From: Rutidosis leptorrhynchoides
Taxonomy: Eukaryota > Streptophyta > Magnoliopsida > Asterales > Asteraceae
DNA: 64,000 bases
Direction: 5' to 3'
NCBI RefSeq assembly: GCF_046630445.1
Contig: NC_092336.1
Location: 206,493,001-206,557,000, forward strand
This document shows, piece by piece, positions 31,770 through 43,435 of the stretch. The notes beneath the pieces were generated by a model that did no database searches, had not been told where the DNA came from, and saw nothing but the letters and a program-made list of their open reading frames with translations. Numbering within the stretch: the stretch's first letter is position 1; every line of letters begins with the position of its first letter. Both the position numbers and the translations under genes were made by a program.

Positions 31770-33755
31770 ATGACCCAAACCCGATCTGGACCAGGCCCGT
31801 TGTTGTTCGTCCCTGATCTAGACACAATAATCTCTAAAGCACGCAAGGAAGCACGAATCAGAAATCAAATGGCGTTACGCGTTACTTTAGCAGAAAACAC
31901 AAAACCCTCGATTGAAGGTCGAGGAGGACCGATCAGATTCCCAGAGATTCAAAGACACTCGTTCGAGTTAAACATCACATCATACAACTCATTCAAAATA
32001 GCTGTCACTTTCATGGATTATCGAATGACGATCCTAACTCTCACCTTGATAAATTCATATCTCTTTCGAACTCCTACAAACAGCCAGAGATAGGACAAGA
32101 TATAGTCCGGCTATATTTGTTTCCCTATTCTCTCACTCATCATGCACAAACATGGTTCGAAGGCCTAGAAAAAGATTCCATCTCGTCATGGACGGAGATG
32201 GATACTAAATTCTTAACCAAATAGTTCCCTCCTTCTAAACAAATCAAACTCAAGAATGACATCATTAACTTCAAACAAAGTTATGATGAATCTCTTTACA
32301 CTGCATGGGAGCAATTCAAAACCCTGCTGAAGAAATGCCCTAATCACTAGTTAGAACGGTCAGCTCAAATCTGTACCTTCTACAATGGTCTTACGGTAAA
32401 TCATAGGATGACGATCGATGCAGCAGCTCAAGGAAATCTGATGAACCAAACCGCAGACGAAGCATGAGAATAGCTCGAGAACATGACAATGCATCATCAT
32501 GACTGGAGCAGTGGTGAAAAAATTTCATCATCTGCCCCACTCTATGCACTTGACAATCAAACGGAGGCCATCAAATCCCTCACAGAGAAGATGGAATCTC
32601 TCGCCAAACAACTCAGAGAATTGAAGACGCAGCCGCATCAGGTTAACCAGGCTCAGGCATGTGTTAATTGTACCAACCCGCAATCCACTAAAGAATATCA
32701 AGTTGAGTACGAGAACCCTGACAGTTCAGTCTGTTACGTTCAATACCCAGATCGCCAACCAAATCCCGGATTCAATCAACAACCTAGGGTTAACCAGTTT
32801 CAATGAAACAACCAGCCTTTTCGCTATCGCTACCCACCTTATCCACCCCAACAATCTCAATTGTCCTACGATCAACCACTTTCACTCACTGGTCCACCAG
32901 TCGAGGAAAATCCCCCAACCACCCAAATTACAAAAGTAACCAACCATACTCTAGGAGCTGATGATCAGTTGACTTAGTTCATTCAAGGACAAAAATAGCT
33001 AAATCAGAGAACTGCATCTAGGTAAGACCAGACGGAGATACTAATGAGAAATCAATTGACTCTACTCAAAAGTCTAAAAACGCAGCTCGAACAGTTATCA
33101 CAACGCCTTGAAACCCGACCACAAGGAAGGTTACCTAGTAATACTATCCAAAATCCCCACATAGATGAAGCTAAGCAAATGGATTCTGTAATCCCGGAGG
33201 AAGAACCATCCAAGCTTGATTCCTTCAAACTTGATGGAAGATTTCTGGACACCATGTCCAAAGTTCCCAACCAGAGAGATACATCCGAAGGCTTCTCTCT
33301 ACAAAGGAAAAGATACCGGATTCTAACAAAATTCCACTGAGTTAAGAATGCTCGGCATTACTCAGAAACTCTCTACCACAAAAGCTAGGAGATACAGGCT
33401 AATTCATTTTCCCGTGTTCAATCTACTAATCTGGAACCATTCATGCACTAGCAGATTTAGGAGCAAGTATCAACCTAATCCCCTACTCTCTCTACAAGAG
33501 ATTAGAGTTAGGAAACTTATCACCAACTAAAATGACAATCCAACTTGCCAATCACACAATTCGATATCCTAAGGGCATAGTTGAGAACGTCTTGGTGAAA
33601 GTCGAAAAATTCTTGTATCCTACGAATTTCGTAGTGATGGATATTAAGGAAGTCCTACACACACCAATAGTGTTAGGAAGACCTTTCATGAAAACGGCTA
33701 GGACTGTCATTGATGTGTACAATCAAACCTTGATCTTACGATCACATGGGGATAG
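31770..33755 (+). pseudogene. Athila/Tat-like gag and protease of element C, degenerate
   Basis: Starts MTQTRSGPGPLLFVPDLDT. Across several frames and stops it keeps the Athila/Tat Gag pattern: FHGLSNDDPNSHLDKF, LFPYSLTHHAQTWFEGL, SWTEMDTKFL, FPPSKQIKLKNDI, SLYTAWEQFKTLLKKCP, TFYNGLT and MTIDAAAQG. It is followed by a Gln/Pro/Asn-rich linker and a predicted coiled coil (TEAIKSLTEKMESLAKQLRE). The retropepsin is read near 33446-33755 with D-L-G-A-S at 33454-33468, LANHTIRYPKGIVENVLVKV and VLGRPFMKTA. Several stops (for example TAG near 32222 and 32350) make it non-functional. The frame is broken at 33761 by B2. Confidence 0.8.
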
Positions 33756-34318
33756 CATTACTGAAAGGACCCGTCCTTATCCACCTGGACGAAGTCATCA
33801 ACATTTGGTCCCATTGCGATGATCGACTCCAAGTAATGTCCTTAAAATGAGCAAATGCACAGTGGAAGACTTAATTCGTACCTGAGAATAAACATTCTTA
33901 AAAGTGTCAACCAAAAGGTTGGTGAGTTTATAGGTTTATTGTAATAATTATTTCAATATGTTGATAGACCACAAGATTTCATAATCATAAACATAATACA
34001 CTCGCAAGTGTATGTAAAGCATTCTAAGTGGTTGAGCACTTGGTAATCATACTTAACATTTAATCAACGTCGCATATTCCCTTTATTATGAAATCTCACT
34101 ACACCGTACCAAGTGTAGTCACCAAAATGAAGTACTGTGCAACCGTTGAATACTGGTCGTCCAGTCCGGTTGGGGTTGTCAGGCCCGATAGATCTATCAA
34201 CAGGATTCGCGTTTACAATACCTATGTAAATAGTAGTTACCAAGCTACAGGGAAATATGCCAGTGGTACAACTCAACGTAGAATATATTTTTAAGTACTT
34301 GTGTCTATTTTGTAAACA

Positions 34319-34327
34319 TTTATAAAA
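34319..34327 (-). promoter_or_regulatory. LTR TATA box of B2 (left LTR)
   Basis: Minus-strand TTTTATAAA. The right-LTR copy is at 41489-41497 and would drive the element RNA. Confidence 0.6.
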
Positions 34328-34715
34328 GCAGCGCATGTATTCTCAGCCCAAAAATATATATTGCAAAAGCAATTAAAAAGAGAGCAAATGAAACTCACCA
34401 TACTGTATTTTGTAGTAAAAATACATATGACGACATTTAACAAGTATAGGGTTGGCCTCGGATTCACGAACCTATATCATTAATGTATATTAACACATAT
34501 ATTTGTAATCGAACAATTTATGTATATTATATCTTAGTTTATATGTTATATGTGTTTAACTTGTATATTTTTAAAATGATTAATATTTATACAAGTAGAT
34601 ATCTTAATATGTATATTAGTATTTTATCAAAAATTTGTTATTTGTAATATCTATAAAATAATGTTAATATGTTTAGTATATAATTATATGTAATAAAAGT
34701 ATAATATTTATTTGT

Positions 34716-34813
<98 letters not shown>
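34716..34813. repeat. AAT microsatellite in B2 left LTR
   Basis: About 33 uninterrupted units. The right LTR has about 26 with an interruption (41886-41965). Confidence 0.95.
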
Positions 34814-34814
<1 letters not shown>

Positions 34815-34850
34815 TAGATATATAACTACCTCAAGGAAGTAGTCCCTAAA

Positions 34851-34913
34851 AAAGGCCCGAGTCCAGGTTTGAACCTGCGACGTCCCGCTAACCCGACATA
34901 ACCCTAACCATTC
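34851..34913 (-). other. tRNA-like segment with A and B boxes in LTR (B2 left)
   Basis: On the element sense strand it reads AATGGTTAGGGTTATG, then GGGTTAGCGGGACGTCGC, then GGTTCAAACC, and then a T run (TTTTTT). The B box is near canonical and lies in U3 about 530 bp before the TATA box. It is not a folded tRNA gene. Confidence 0.45.
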
Positions 34914-36216
34914 TGATGTATTCGTTTTTTTGATATTATTCAGATACCAATAGATACCAATTGTATATATCTCGTATTTTTCTGGTTTTCCCTTTTTCTC
35001 CTTTATCAAAACCAAATTTTATCATCATTCTTCCATGATCATAATCCTAATCGTGATTATCATCAACATTTAAATTACTCATTTCATACGTCATCATTAT
35101 TCATTATCATCATAATCATCTTGTATCTCGGATCATTAAATAATAATATTATTCATCACCATTTAATTATCATTATTATCGTTAAGGATTAATCAAGGAT
35201 TAATATCCTCATCATTTTCATTTCTACGGCCCATCATTCTTTTCAAATTGTAACCGATGGCCCAACAGCAAATAACTAGTTCTCGGCCCAAATTGTAACA
35301 CGGTAGCCCAGCAAATAAACCCTTTTGGAACGTTTGCAAATAAGAAGAAAAATATAGTTTATTTATTCGTTGGATTAGGATTCCAGAAACAATCGCTGTC
35401 TCATCTTCTTTACAGCTCATCCCATCATCATCATCAATCGTAACTCATCCATCATAATCATCACTATAATCCCACTGTTACTATTAATCATCATCATCAT
35501 GATTAACATCAAAATTTTATTGTTCAAGTTGTTTTCAAGAAGGATTGCAAAACAGGAAACAGAAAGATTTGCAGGTGGCGGTTTTGTAGAAGGAAGTATC
35601 TGTAGTGGGGTTCTTGGTTATTAAAACAAACAGAAACAAGCTTACTGCAGCAGTAGTTATAGGGTTTGTGTTGAGTTGATGAAAGTGATGAAACAATAGT
35701 AACATGAAACTCCAAGTAGCAGAGAAAAAATACGAGAGCTGTGATTGGTGTAGCAGCGGTTTAGAGATGATGGTAGTTTGCAGTGGTCATTGTGGGTCTT
35801 TGACGTAAACATAACATATAGAAGAAAAAGTGGGTTCGTGTTTCGGTTAATGGAAGAAGCAGAGAGTGATCTATAGTGGTGGTTATCCGGTGGTCATGGG
35901 CTTCGGCTATGGTGTAGAGTAGTTGTCTAGGGTGGCTCAAAGTGGGGTTGTGGTGTTGTTTTGATCATGATGATAAGTGATGGTGATTAAACGGGAGAGA
36001 GAGAGAGAGAAGAAAAAGAGAGAGATATGGTGGATGACAACGGTAGTCATGGTGGAAGTGGTGGTCGTCAGTGGTTGATCATGGTTAGGTGGGGTGACGA
36101 AGATGAAAGGTGGTTCGAATACTTGATGAAATATCACGATATATATGTATGTATATAAATGGGTTTCATGAAGAAGAAAAAAAAATAAAGAAGGTGTGTG
36201 ATATCTTAATCTATCT

Positions 36217-36223
<7 letters not shown>

Positions 36224-36294
<71 letters not shown>
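36224..36294. repeat. TA microsatellite, B2 left LTR
   Basis: An uninterrupted dinucleotide array. A second array lies at 36799-36860 in the same LTR. The Tyr-Ile frame across it is an artefact. Confidence 0.95.
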
Positions 36295-36296
<2 letters not shown>

Positions 36297-36794
36297 TATA
36301 TATAGGATATAGATTGATAAAGATTTATGAAATCGTACCAATCAATAACAGTAAACTTTCTTTAAACATTAAATTTGTGGATAGTGGTTTGACAATGCAT
36401 GATCTATAATAATAAAATATATCATATTAAAATCAAAGAAACGTGTATTAAACATCACTAGTCTTGAATTTGGATATTTATGTGTCGACATCTAATTCCC
36501 GGAGTATTATATCGTGTCTATTGCTAAACAGTTAAAATATAAAAGTGTTCCTAAAAATCCCAAATTTTTAGATTAAGCATATTAAATTATTTCACTCATT
36601 ACCTGTTTGAAACCTGATCAAAAAGGTTTGAAAATTATTTATTTTCTGTTCCGATTTATACGTACGGGGTACTAATAGTTAAAATAAAAGGGGTAAAAAT
36701 ATTTTTAAATAACAAATTTTACTACATAATTAAATATATTAATTAAATATTTTAAACCGTTAAATTTAATATATCAATATATATACAAGTAACA

Positions 36795-36867
<73 letters not shown>

Positions 36868-37044
36868 CTATTTACAATTTATTGTTCGTGAATCGTCGAG
36901 AATGGTCGAAGGTCAAATGGATATATGAAACAGTTCAAAATTTTTGAGATCCAACCTAACAGACTTTGCTTATCATGTTGAAAATACAAGATCTTTTCGA
37001 GAGTTTGGTTTAAAAATTAGTCGAAATTTTCCGGGTCGTTACAG

Positions 37045-37058
37045 TACCTACCCGTTAA
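37045..37058 (-). promoter_or_regulatory. polypurine tract of B2
   Basis: TTAACGGGTAGGTA on the sense strand, ending one base before the 3' LTR. It is the expected plus-strand primer. Confidence 0.65.
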
Positions 37059-37391
37059 ATAAATTTTGTCCCGAAATTTGAATGCGATCGTCATGGCTAA
37101 CAATAAAAATGTTTTCATGACGAATATGAGTTGATAAATAGAGTTTTATCATTATTGATTAATATAGATAAAACGATTCGATCATGTGAAGCGTACGAGT
37201 GAAGCTATCACAAAAGATTGAGATAGAGATCTAACTTTTGACGTAGTCATGGTGAAATTCCAGAATTCATGGAATTTAAAGAAAATCTTGGAAATCTATA
37301 GGATTTGGTTCTTCGGGATTTATGGAAAAATTAGGATCCTCTTTAATTTAATGCGATTATCTGTCTCGATTGATTTGTCTGGTATCTTCTC

Positions 37392-37398
37392 TATAAAT
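37392..37398 (+). promoter_or_regulatory. antisense TATA box inside B2
   Basis: TATAAAT preceded by CTTCTC and followed by a pyrimidine-rich stretch (TTTTCACCACTCC). An RNA start near 37425 would put the ATG at 37474 about 50 nt downstream. Confidence 0.45.
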
Positions 37399-37473
37399 GA
37401 ACTTCTTTCGTTCCATTATTTTCACCACTCCAATTCTTTCTTTCTCGATCTATACTTTCAAACGGTTGTGAAA

Positions 37474-37647
37474 ATGCTTAATCCGGTTCTGATTCTTGTC
37501 CTCATCCTTACTATCGCAACATTCATTCTCCTTTTCCAACTTCCACCAGAGGAATCTACTTTCTTCTACTTCGCCTTTGAGGTTATAGTGTTTTTAATTC
37601 TCCCGTGTCTTTATGTTGCGATAAACATTGACATACACGGTTTGTAA
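37474..37647 (+). CDS. antisense mini-ORF for a two-helix membrane peptide (B2)
   Basis: ATG 37474 to TAA 37647, 57 aa. Two strongly hydrophobic segments (LILVLILTIATFILLF and FAFEVIVFLILPCLYVAI) are split by an acidic turn (QLPPEEST), giving a helical-hairpin membrane topology. It is preceded by a TATA box at 37392 in plant-promoter spacing. It is read opposite to the element, just inside the 3' LTR, the same place where antisense extra ORFs occur in Ogre/Tat elements. The frame stays open upstream to 37249, but that part has no TATA support. B3 lacks the corresponding roughly 0.5 kb. Protein function is unknown. Confidence 0.5.
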   Translation: MLNPVLILVLILTIATFILLFQLPPEESTFFYFAFEVIVFLILPCLYVAINIDIHGL

Positions 37648-39753
37648 TTTATGCGTTGTTATCGGGCTTTATATTCTCCCTTATATTTCGAAGCTCTATG
37701 CTTTTGTTTTCTCTTCCCGACTTCAAGTCAAGCGAATAATGGTCCAGAATTCGTAGATATAGAATTTCGAATAATTATAATGTTATAAGCAAGAAGGAAC
37801 ATGATAGCACGATTTGATTTTCAAATTTATCAAAATTACTGAAGATAGAACTATCAAGAATATATTCTTCTTGATATGTTCAGAGGTTATGTAGAATGAA
37901 AGAGTTATGTAACATGACACATGATGATGGTATGATCTACTGTGAACCATCATCACGTTTCATTAGAAACTCAGCATGCCTTACTGTAATATAATCACGT
38001 TGGCCAAGCGCATTATATTATACTAACTCATGCTTCAGTTCCCAACACTACTCCAGAAACATTCATAATTCATATTTAGATTTTACTAAAGTTTCCAATA
38101 TAATGGAATACCAAAAACACGAAGAGGTAGATAATTTCGAACAGGAATATTTATGAAAATATCCTCAAAATATCGAAGATATTTATGATGATATTTTTGG
38201 AATTTCTAAGTTCGAAAAATTAACGGAAAAGATTTTCCGCAAGATTTTAACATGACATTGGAGCAAGATATTCTCTAAAGATTTCATCGGATACAGAATT
38301 ACCTGGATTCTTTGAAGTCAAACTTATTCTTTGTGATTTGTCCACGGCTTCCTTCATAGTTTCGCATAATCCGCTTTTCGGTACTAAATTTTCTATTGAG
38401 GGTTTCCAACATTCCATTCTTTATTATCAAACTTTTGACCGTTTATATTATCTACGATTTTGCTGTTTCCTCTGCATTTAATGCTACCATATCTGAATCT
38501 TCGGTTATCAATCCGAGGTGGTTTCAGAAGAATTGGTGTTTTTAGATGATTAAACGCTGATGGTAATATGGTGGAGTATAAAAGGTTCCCCAATAACAAT
38601 AAAGAGTACACATATATATATCAAGGTTATAATAAGGTTGTTTCGGATAAAAGTCGGAGTTGACTTGCTGGAGCTGTGACAAAATTTGGCTAATTTGGAA
38701 AGGGATTGCAAAGTGATCTTCAGTAATATCAATGTCAAAGGAGCTAGAACAGATACGTGTTAAACGTTTACTCAGGTTTTCGAGTGTTTTCAGGTGCATA
38801 ACTATATACGTCAATCTCTTATTCCGTAGATGAAGTGCGGTTGGTTCACCCTCTCGATTGAGGTGTTTTTAAGAACCATGAAAGGTTTGAGCGCAAATTG
38901 GAATCGTCAAGGTACAAATGAGGTTTAAGATGAAATCAAGTGGCAAACTTGAAGAATTGTTTAGTTTCATATGTTATAATCAATATTTTAATTCATTTTA
39001 ATTCTCCAAAGTTAGCAGTCCAATAGTCCAATAGTCCAATGCATTCATATATAATTTAATATATAATATTCGAATTAATTAATACGTATCGTGACTCGTG
39101 TACCGGTCTCAGTATTGATCACAACTCAAACCATATATATATTTTGGAATCAACCTCAACCATGTATAGCCAGCTCCAACATTCACATATAGAGTGTCTA
39201 TGGTTGTTCCGAAATATATATATAGATGGGTCGATATGATAGGTCGAAACCTTGTATACGTGTCCCGTTATTTAAAGTGCGTATAATTAATAAATACATA
39301 TCATGACCCGTGTACAACGTATTGTCTCAGAATTAATCCGACGTATTGTGTACATGTGTCCTGATTTTAAGTGCGTAAAAGTAAATAACAGAAATTAAAT
39401 GACGATAAATAAAATTACGAGAATGTAAATTGCGAGAATGTAAATTGCGATAAATAAAATGTAACCAGTTAGCTAGGAACAGTTAGCTAGGAACAGTTAG
39501 CGTGTATTCTTAACAATATTTCAATTAGTTAATTCGTTTGTTTCTAACAAATTTTATTTTTGTTCAATGTTTTCTTCATTATGCCACTTGTTGGATTCTG
39601 AGAAGTCAAAATCCAAATATGAAATTGAATGAAAATGATTATTTCGTGGTGAACGGATTCGTATATAAATAGGATAGTAAATGACTATTGAATCATATTC
39701 GAAGAATGTACAGTGTAACTTATTAATGTGAAATCTAAATATTCCTCGGGTAT

Positions 39754-39767
39754 TACCTACCCGTTAA
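39754..39767 (-). promoter_or_regulatory. internal polypurine-tract copy in B2
   Basis: The same TTAACGGGTAGGTA as the terminal tract, here with an inverted CGGGTA / TACCCG arm just beside it. It lies downstream of the leader ORF in element sense, as in B1 and B3. Confidence 0.5.
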
Positions 39768-40038
39768 ATAAAATATTTTCATCATTAACAGTTTGTACGA
39801 AAGAATTTTTAATCACAATCTTTATGAAAATATACTTGCATATATATTTTCTTCAGATGTAATCATGGATTTTATGAGTTAATAAGATATTAAACTCATT
39901 TGATTTATCATTAGAACTAGATTACATAATCTCTAAAACTTTAGAAATTACATAATCGCCATGTCGAGCGAAGATAATCGATATAGAACGATATGTAGAA
40001 CGAAGATAAAGTAGATAGAACGATACGTAGAACGATGA

Positions 40039-40551
40039 TTATGCTCGAGGTACAGAATGAGATGTTGAGGCGTGTGATGTTGAAACTTGGGTTGTTGTTG
40101 GTACTGGTGTTGATGTTGGTGGTACTGTTGGTGCCGGTGATGTTGCTAGAGCTGGTAAGTTTTGCACCATATTCTCCAAAGCCACTACTCGAGCGCGAAG
40201 CTCGTTGACTTCTTCTATTATTCCGGGATGATTGTCGGTTGGAACGAGCGGATGAATAAGGTTTAGAATTGTGAATAGAATATAATCGTGGCGAGATATT
40301 CGGGCAACGAGAGTGAAAATGGTGTTTCGAACAGATTTTCCGGTAAGTGATTCAGGTTCTTCGCCAAAAGGTGAATTCGGTTGGTGGAAGGGATCGCCTT
40401 ATTCTTGTCTCCATTGATTAAGTCGACTACGAACACATCAGATGAATTGGGGATGGCTGATTGGTTGATTCATTCTGGTGACGCTGCTTTCGGAGCTGGA
40501 GTGGGACTCCATATCAGAATCCGAGAGGCTTGAACTAGTGGTGAGTTCCAT
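40039..40551 (-). pseudogene. leader ORF of B2, coiled-coil type, with two internal stops
   Basis: One frame of 171 codons from ATG 40551 to TAA 40039, broken by TGA (after HPQFI) and TAA (after QWRQE). The N-terminus is Ser/Asp-rich (SSLSDSDMESHSSSESS). The middle has GKSVRNTIFTLVARI and GIIEEVNELRARVVALENMV, a predicted coiled coil. The tail is Thr/Pro-rich. The B3 frame at 54376-55071 is homologous: GEPMRNTVFTLLAKV and GILEEVGELRIDNQDL. It sits where B1 has its acidic and F-box genes. It does not look like gag. It may be a trans-acting or RNA-binding factor, which is unproven. Confidence 0.55.
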
Positions 40552-40833
40552 TTTGCTCGGTTAGATAAAGAGTTTTTGGTATGAAATGAATTTCGAGTAT
40601 CGGATGATATTCTAATTACATAGAATATCTATGTATAGTACAGAAGATCTCGTAGATTACGGAGAGAATTAAGGAAACGTGTCAGATAAAGTCTACAGTA
40701 ACAGATACGCTAAGATATGAATTTATCTGTACACTATCTATCAAATAAGTGCAGGAAGTCGTGTCTAGACTTAGGAATGATAAGTAGGTAATTCTCCACT
40801 AGGAATGACAAACAATACTTATAATATGCAGCT

Positions 40834-40917
40834 AAGGTCGAAGTCCAGACTCGCTAATGCATCCTAACAACTATCAGTTAGACACACTAATGCAAGACCT
40901 GGTTCGCTAGGACCAAC
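40834..40917 (-). promoter_or_regulatory. conserved leader block next to primer site (B2)
   Basis: Matches 8714-8800 (B1) and 55401-55486 (B3), including a CTAATGCA word present twice. Confidence 0.55.
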
Positions 40918-40929
40918 GCTCTGATACCA
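40918..40929 (-). promoter_or_regulatory. primer-binding site of B2 (tRNA-iMet)
   Basis: TGGTATCAGAGC on the sense strand, perfect over 12 nt, 2 bp from the LTR edge. Confidence 0.9.
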
Positions 40930-41884
40930 ACTGAAAGGACCCGTCCTTATCCACCTGGACGAAGTCATCAACATTTGGTCCCATTGCGATGATCGACTCA
41001 AAGTAATGTCCTTAAAATGAGCAAATGCACAGCGGAAGACTTAATTCGTACCTGAGAATAAACATTCTTAAAAGTGTCAACCAAAAGGTTGGTGAGTTCA
41101 TAGGTTTATTGTAATAATTATTTCAATATGTTAATAGACCACAAGATTTCATAATCATAAACATAATACACTCGCAAGTGTATGTAAAGCATTCTAAGTG
41201 GTTGAGCACTTGGTAACCATACTTAACATTTAATCAACGTCGCATATTCCCTTTATTATGAAATCTCACTACACAGTACCAAGTGTAGTCACCAAAATGA
41301 AGTACTGTGCAACCGTCGAATACTGGTCGTCCAGTTCGGTTGGGGTTGTCAGGCCCGATAGATCTATCAACATGATTCGCGTTTACAATACCCATGTAAA
41401 TAGTAGTTACCAAGCTACAGGGAAATATGCCAGTGGTACAACTCAACGTAGAATATATTTTTAAGTACTTGTGTCTATTTTGTAAACATTTATAAAAGCA
41501 GCGCATGTATTCTCAGCCCAAAAATATATATTGCAAAAGCAATTAAAAGGGAGCAAATGAAACTCACCATACTGTATTTTGTAGTAAAAATACATATGAC
41601 GACATTTAACAAGTGTAGGGTTGGCCTCGGATTCACGAACATATATCATTAATGTATATTAACACATATATTTGTAATCGAACAATTTATGTATATTATA
41701 TCTTAGTTTATATGTTATACGTGTTTAACTTGTATATTTTTAAAATGATTAATATTTATACAAGTAGATATCTTAATATGTATATTAGTATTTTATCAAA
41801 AATTTGTTATTTGTAATATTTATAAAATAATGTTAATATGTTTAGTATATAATTATATGTAATAAAAGTATAATATTTATTTGT

Positions 41885-41885
<1 letters not shown>

Positions 41886-41954
<69 letters not shown>

Positions 41955-41965
41955 TTAATAATAAT
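41886..41965. repeat. AAT microsatellite in B2 right LTR
   Basis: About 26 units with one ATT interruption near the end. Confidence 0.93.
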
Positions 41966-42003
41966 TAGATATATAACTACCTCAAGGAAGTAGTCCCTAA
42001 AAA

Positions 42004-42063
42004 ATGCCCGAGTCCAGGTTTGAACCTGCGACGTCCTGCTAACCCGACATAACCCTAACCATT
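42004..42063 (-). other. tRNA-like segment in LTR (B2 right)
   Basis: The right-LTR counterpart of 34851-34913, with the B box GGTTCAAACC intact. Confidence 0.45.
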
Positions 42064-43365
42064 CTATTGTATTCGTTTTTCTGATATTATTCAGATACCA
42101 ATAGATACCAATTGTATATATCTCGTATTTTTTTGGTTTTCCCTTTTTCTCCTTTATCAAAACCAAATTTTATCATCATTCTTCCATGATCATAATCCTA
42201 ATCGTGATTATCATCAACATTTAAATTACTCATTTCATACATCATCATTATTCATTATCATCATAATCATCTTGTATCTCGGATCATTAAATAATAATAT
42301 TATATATCACCATTTAATTATCATTATTATCGTTAAGGATTAATCAAGGATTAATATCCTCATCGTTTTCATTTCTACGACCCATCATTCTTTTCAAATT
42401 GTAACCGATGGCCCAACAGCAAATAACTAGTTCTCGGCCCAAATTGTAACACGGTAGCCCAGCAAATAAACCCTTTTGGAACGTTTGCAAATAAGAAGAA
42501 AAATATAGTTTATTTATTCGTTGGATTAGGATTCCAGAAACAATCGCTGTCTCATCTTCTTTACAGCTCATCCCATCATCATCATCAATCGTAACTCATC
42601 CATCATAATCATCACTATAATCCCACTGTTACTATTCATCGTCATCATCATGATTAACATCAAAATTTTATTGTTCAAGTTGTTTTCAAGAAGGATTGCA
42701 AAACAGGAAACAGAAAGATTTGCAGGTGGCGGTTTTGTAGAAGGAAGTATCTGCAGTGGGGTTCTTGGTTATTAAAACAAACAGAAACAAGCTTGCTGCA
42801 GCAGTAGTTATAGGGTTTGTGTTGAGTTGATGAAAGTGACGAAACAATAGTAACATGAAACTCCAAGTAGCAGAGAAAAAATACGAGAGCTGTGATTGGT
42901 GTAGCAGCGGTTTAGAGATGATGGTAGTTTGCAGTGGTCATTGTGGGTCTTTGACGTAAACATAACATATAGAAGAAAAAGTGGGTTCGTATTTCGGTTA
43001 AAGGAAGAAGCAGAGAGTGATCTATAGTGGTGGTTATCCGGTGGTCATGGGCTTCGACTATGGTGTAGAGTAGTTGTCTAGGGTGGCTCGAAGTGTGGTT
43101 GTAGTGTTGTTTTGATCATGATGATAAGTGATGGTGATTAAACGGGAGAGAGAGAGAGAAGAAAAAGAGAGAGATATGGTGGATGACAACGGTAGTCATG
43201 GTGGAAGTGGTGGTCGTCAGTGGTTGATCATGGTTAGGTGGGGTGACGAAGATGAAAGGTGGTTCGAATACTTGATGAAATATCACGATATATATGTATG
43301 TATATAAATGGGTTTCATGAAGAAGAAAAAAAAATAAAGAAGGTGTGTGATATCTTAATCTATCT

Positions 43366-43435
<70 letters not shown>

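Larger units (their letters stand above)
33762..37043 (-). mobile_element. 3' LTR of element B2 (left copy)
   Basis: On the plus strand it starts TGAAAGGACCCG and ends GGGTCGTTACA, 3282 bp. It is nearly identical (about 98% by eye) to 40932-44188. TATA box 34319-34327, tRNA-like segment 34851-34913, AAT array 34716-34813 and two TA arrays 36224-36294 and 36799-36860. Frames in it (for example 34064-34336 and 35193-35420) also occur in the other LTR and have no recognised domain. Confidence 0.9.
37059..39753. other. B2 interior without pol
   Basis: Apart from the antisense mini-ORF, no intact gene is seen where pol should be. 38540-38820 on the minus strand gives a frame (HLKTLENLSKRLTRICSSSF) partly similar to B3 (HLKNSRKLSKRLTRICASSF, 53068-53274). 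39090-39260 matches the B1 LTR. 39370-39500 holds reiterated ATAAATAAAATTGCGA and AGTTAGCTAGGAAC words. Confidence 0.6.

Noticed and set aside
34064-34336. 90-aa ORF conserved at 41234-41506 and similar ones in B3
   Set aside because: The copies lie at the same point of LTR pairs, so similarity reflects LTR duplication; no domain or codon bias is seen.
34851-34913. Genuine tRNA gene
   Set aside because: A and B boxes are present but no cloverleaf with acceptor stem and anticodon arm could be drawn; kept only as a tRNA-like segment.
38393-38814. Independent gene in the B2 interior
   Set aside because: Partly similar to the B3 frames but split by stops and frame changes in both; reported only as a note because coding status is unsupported.
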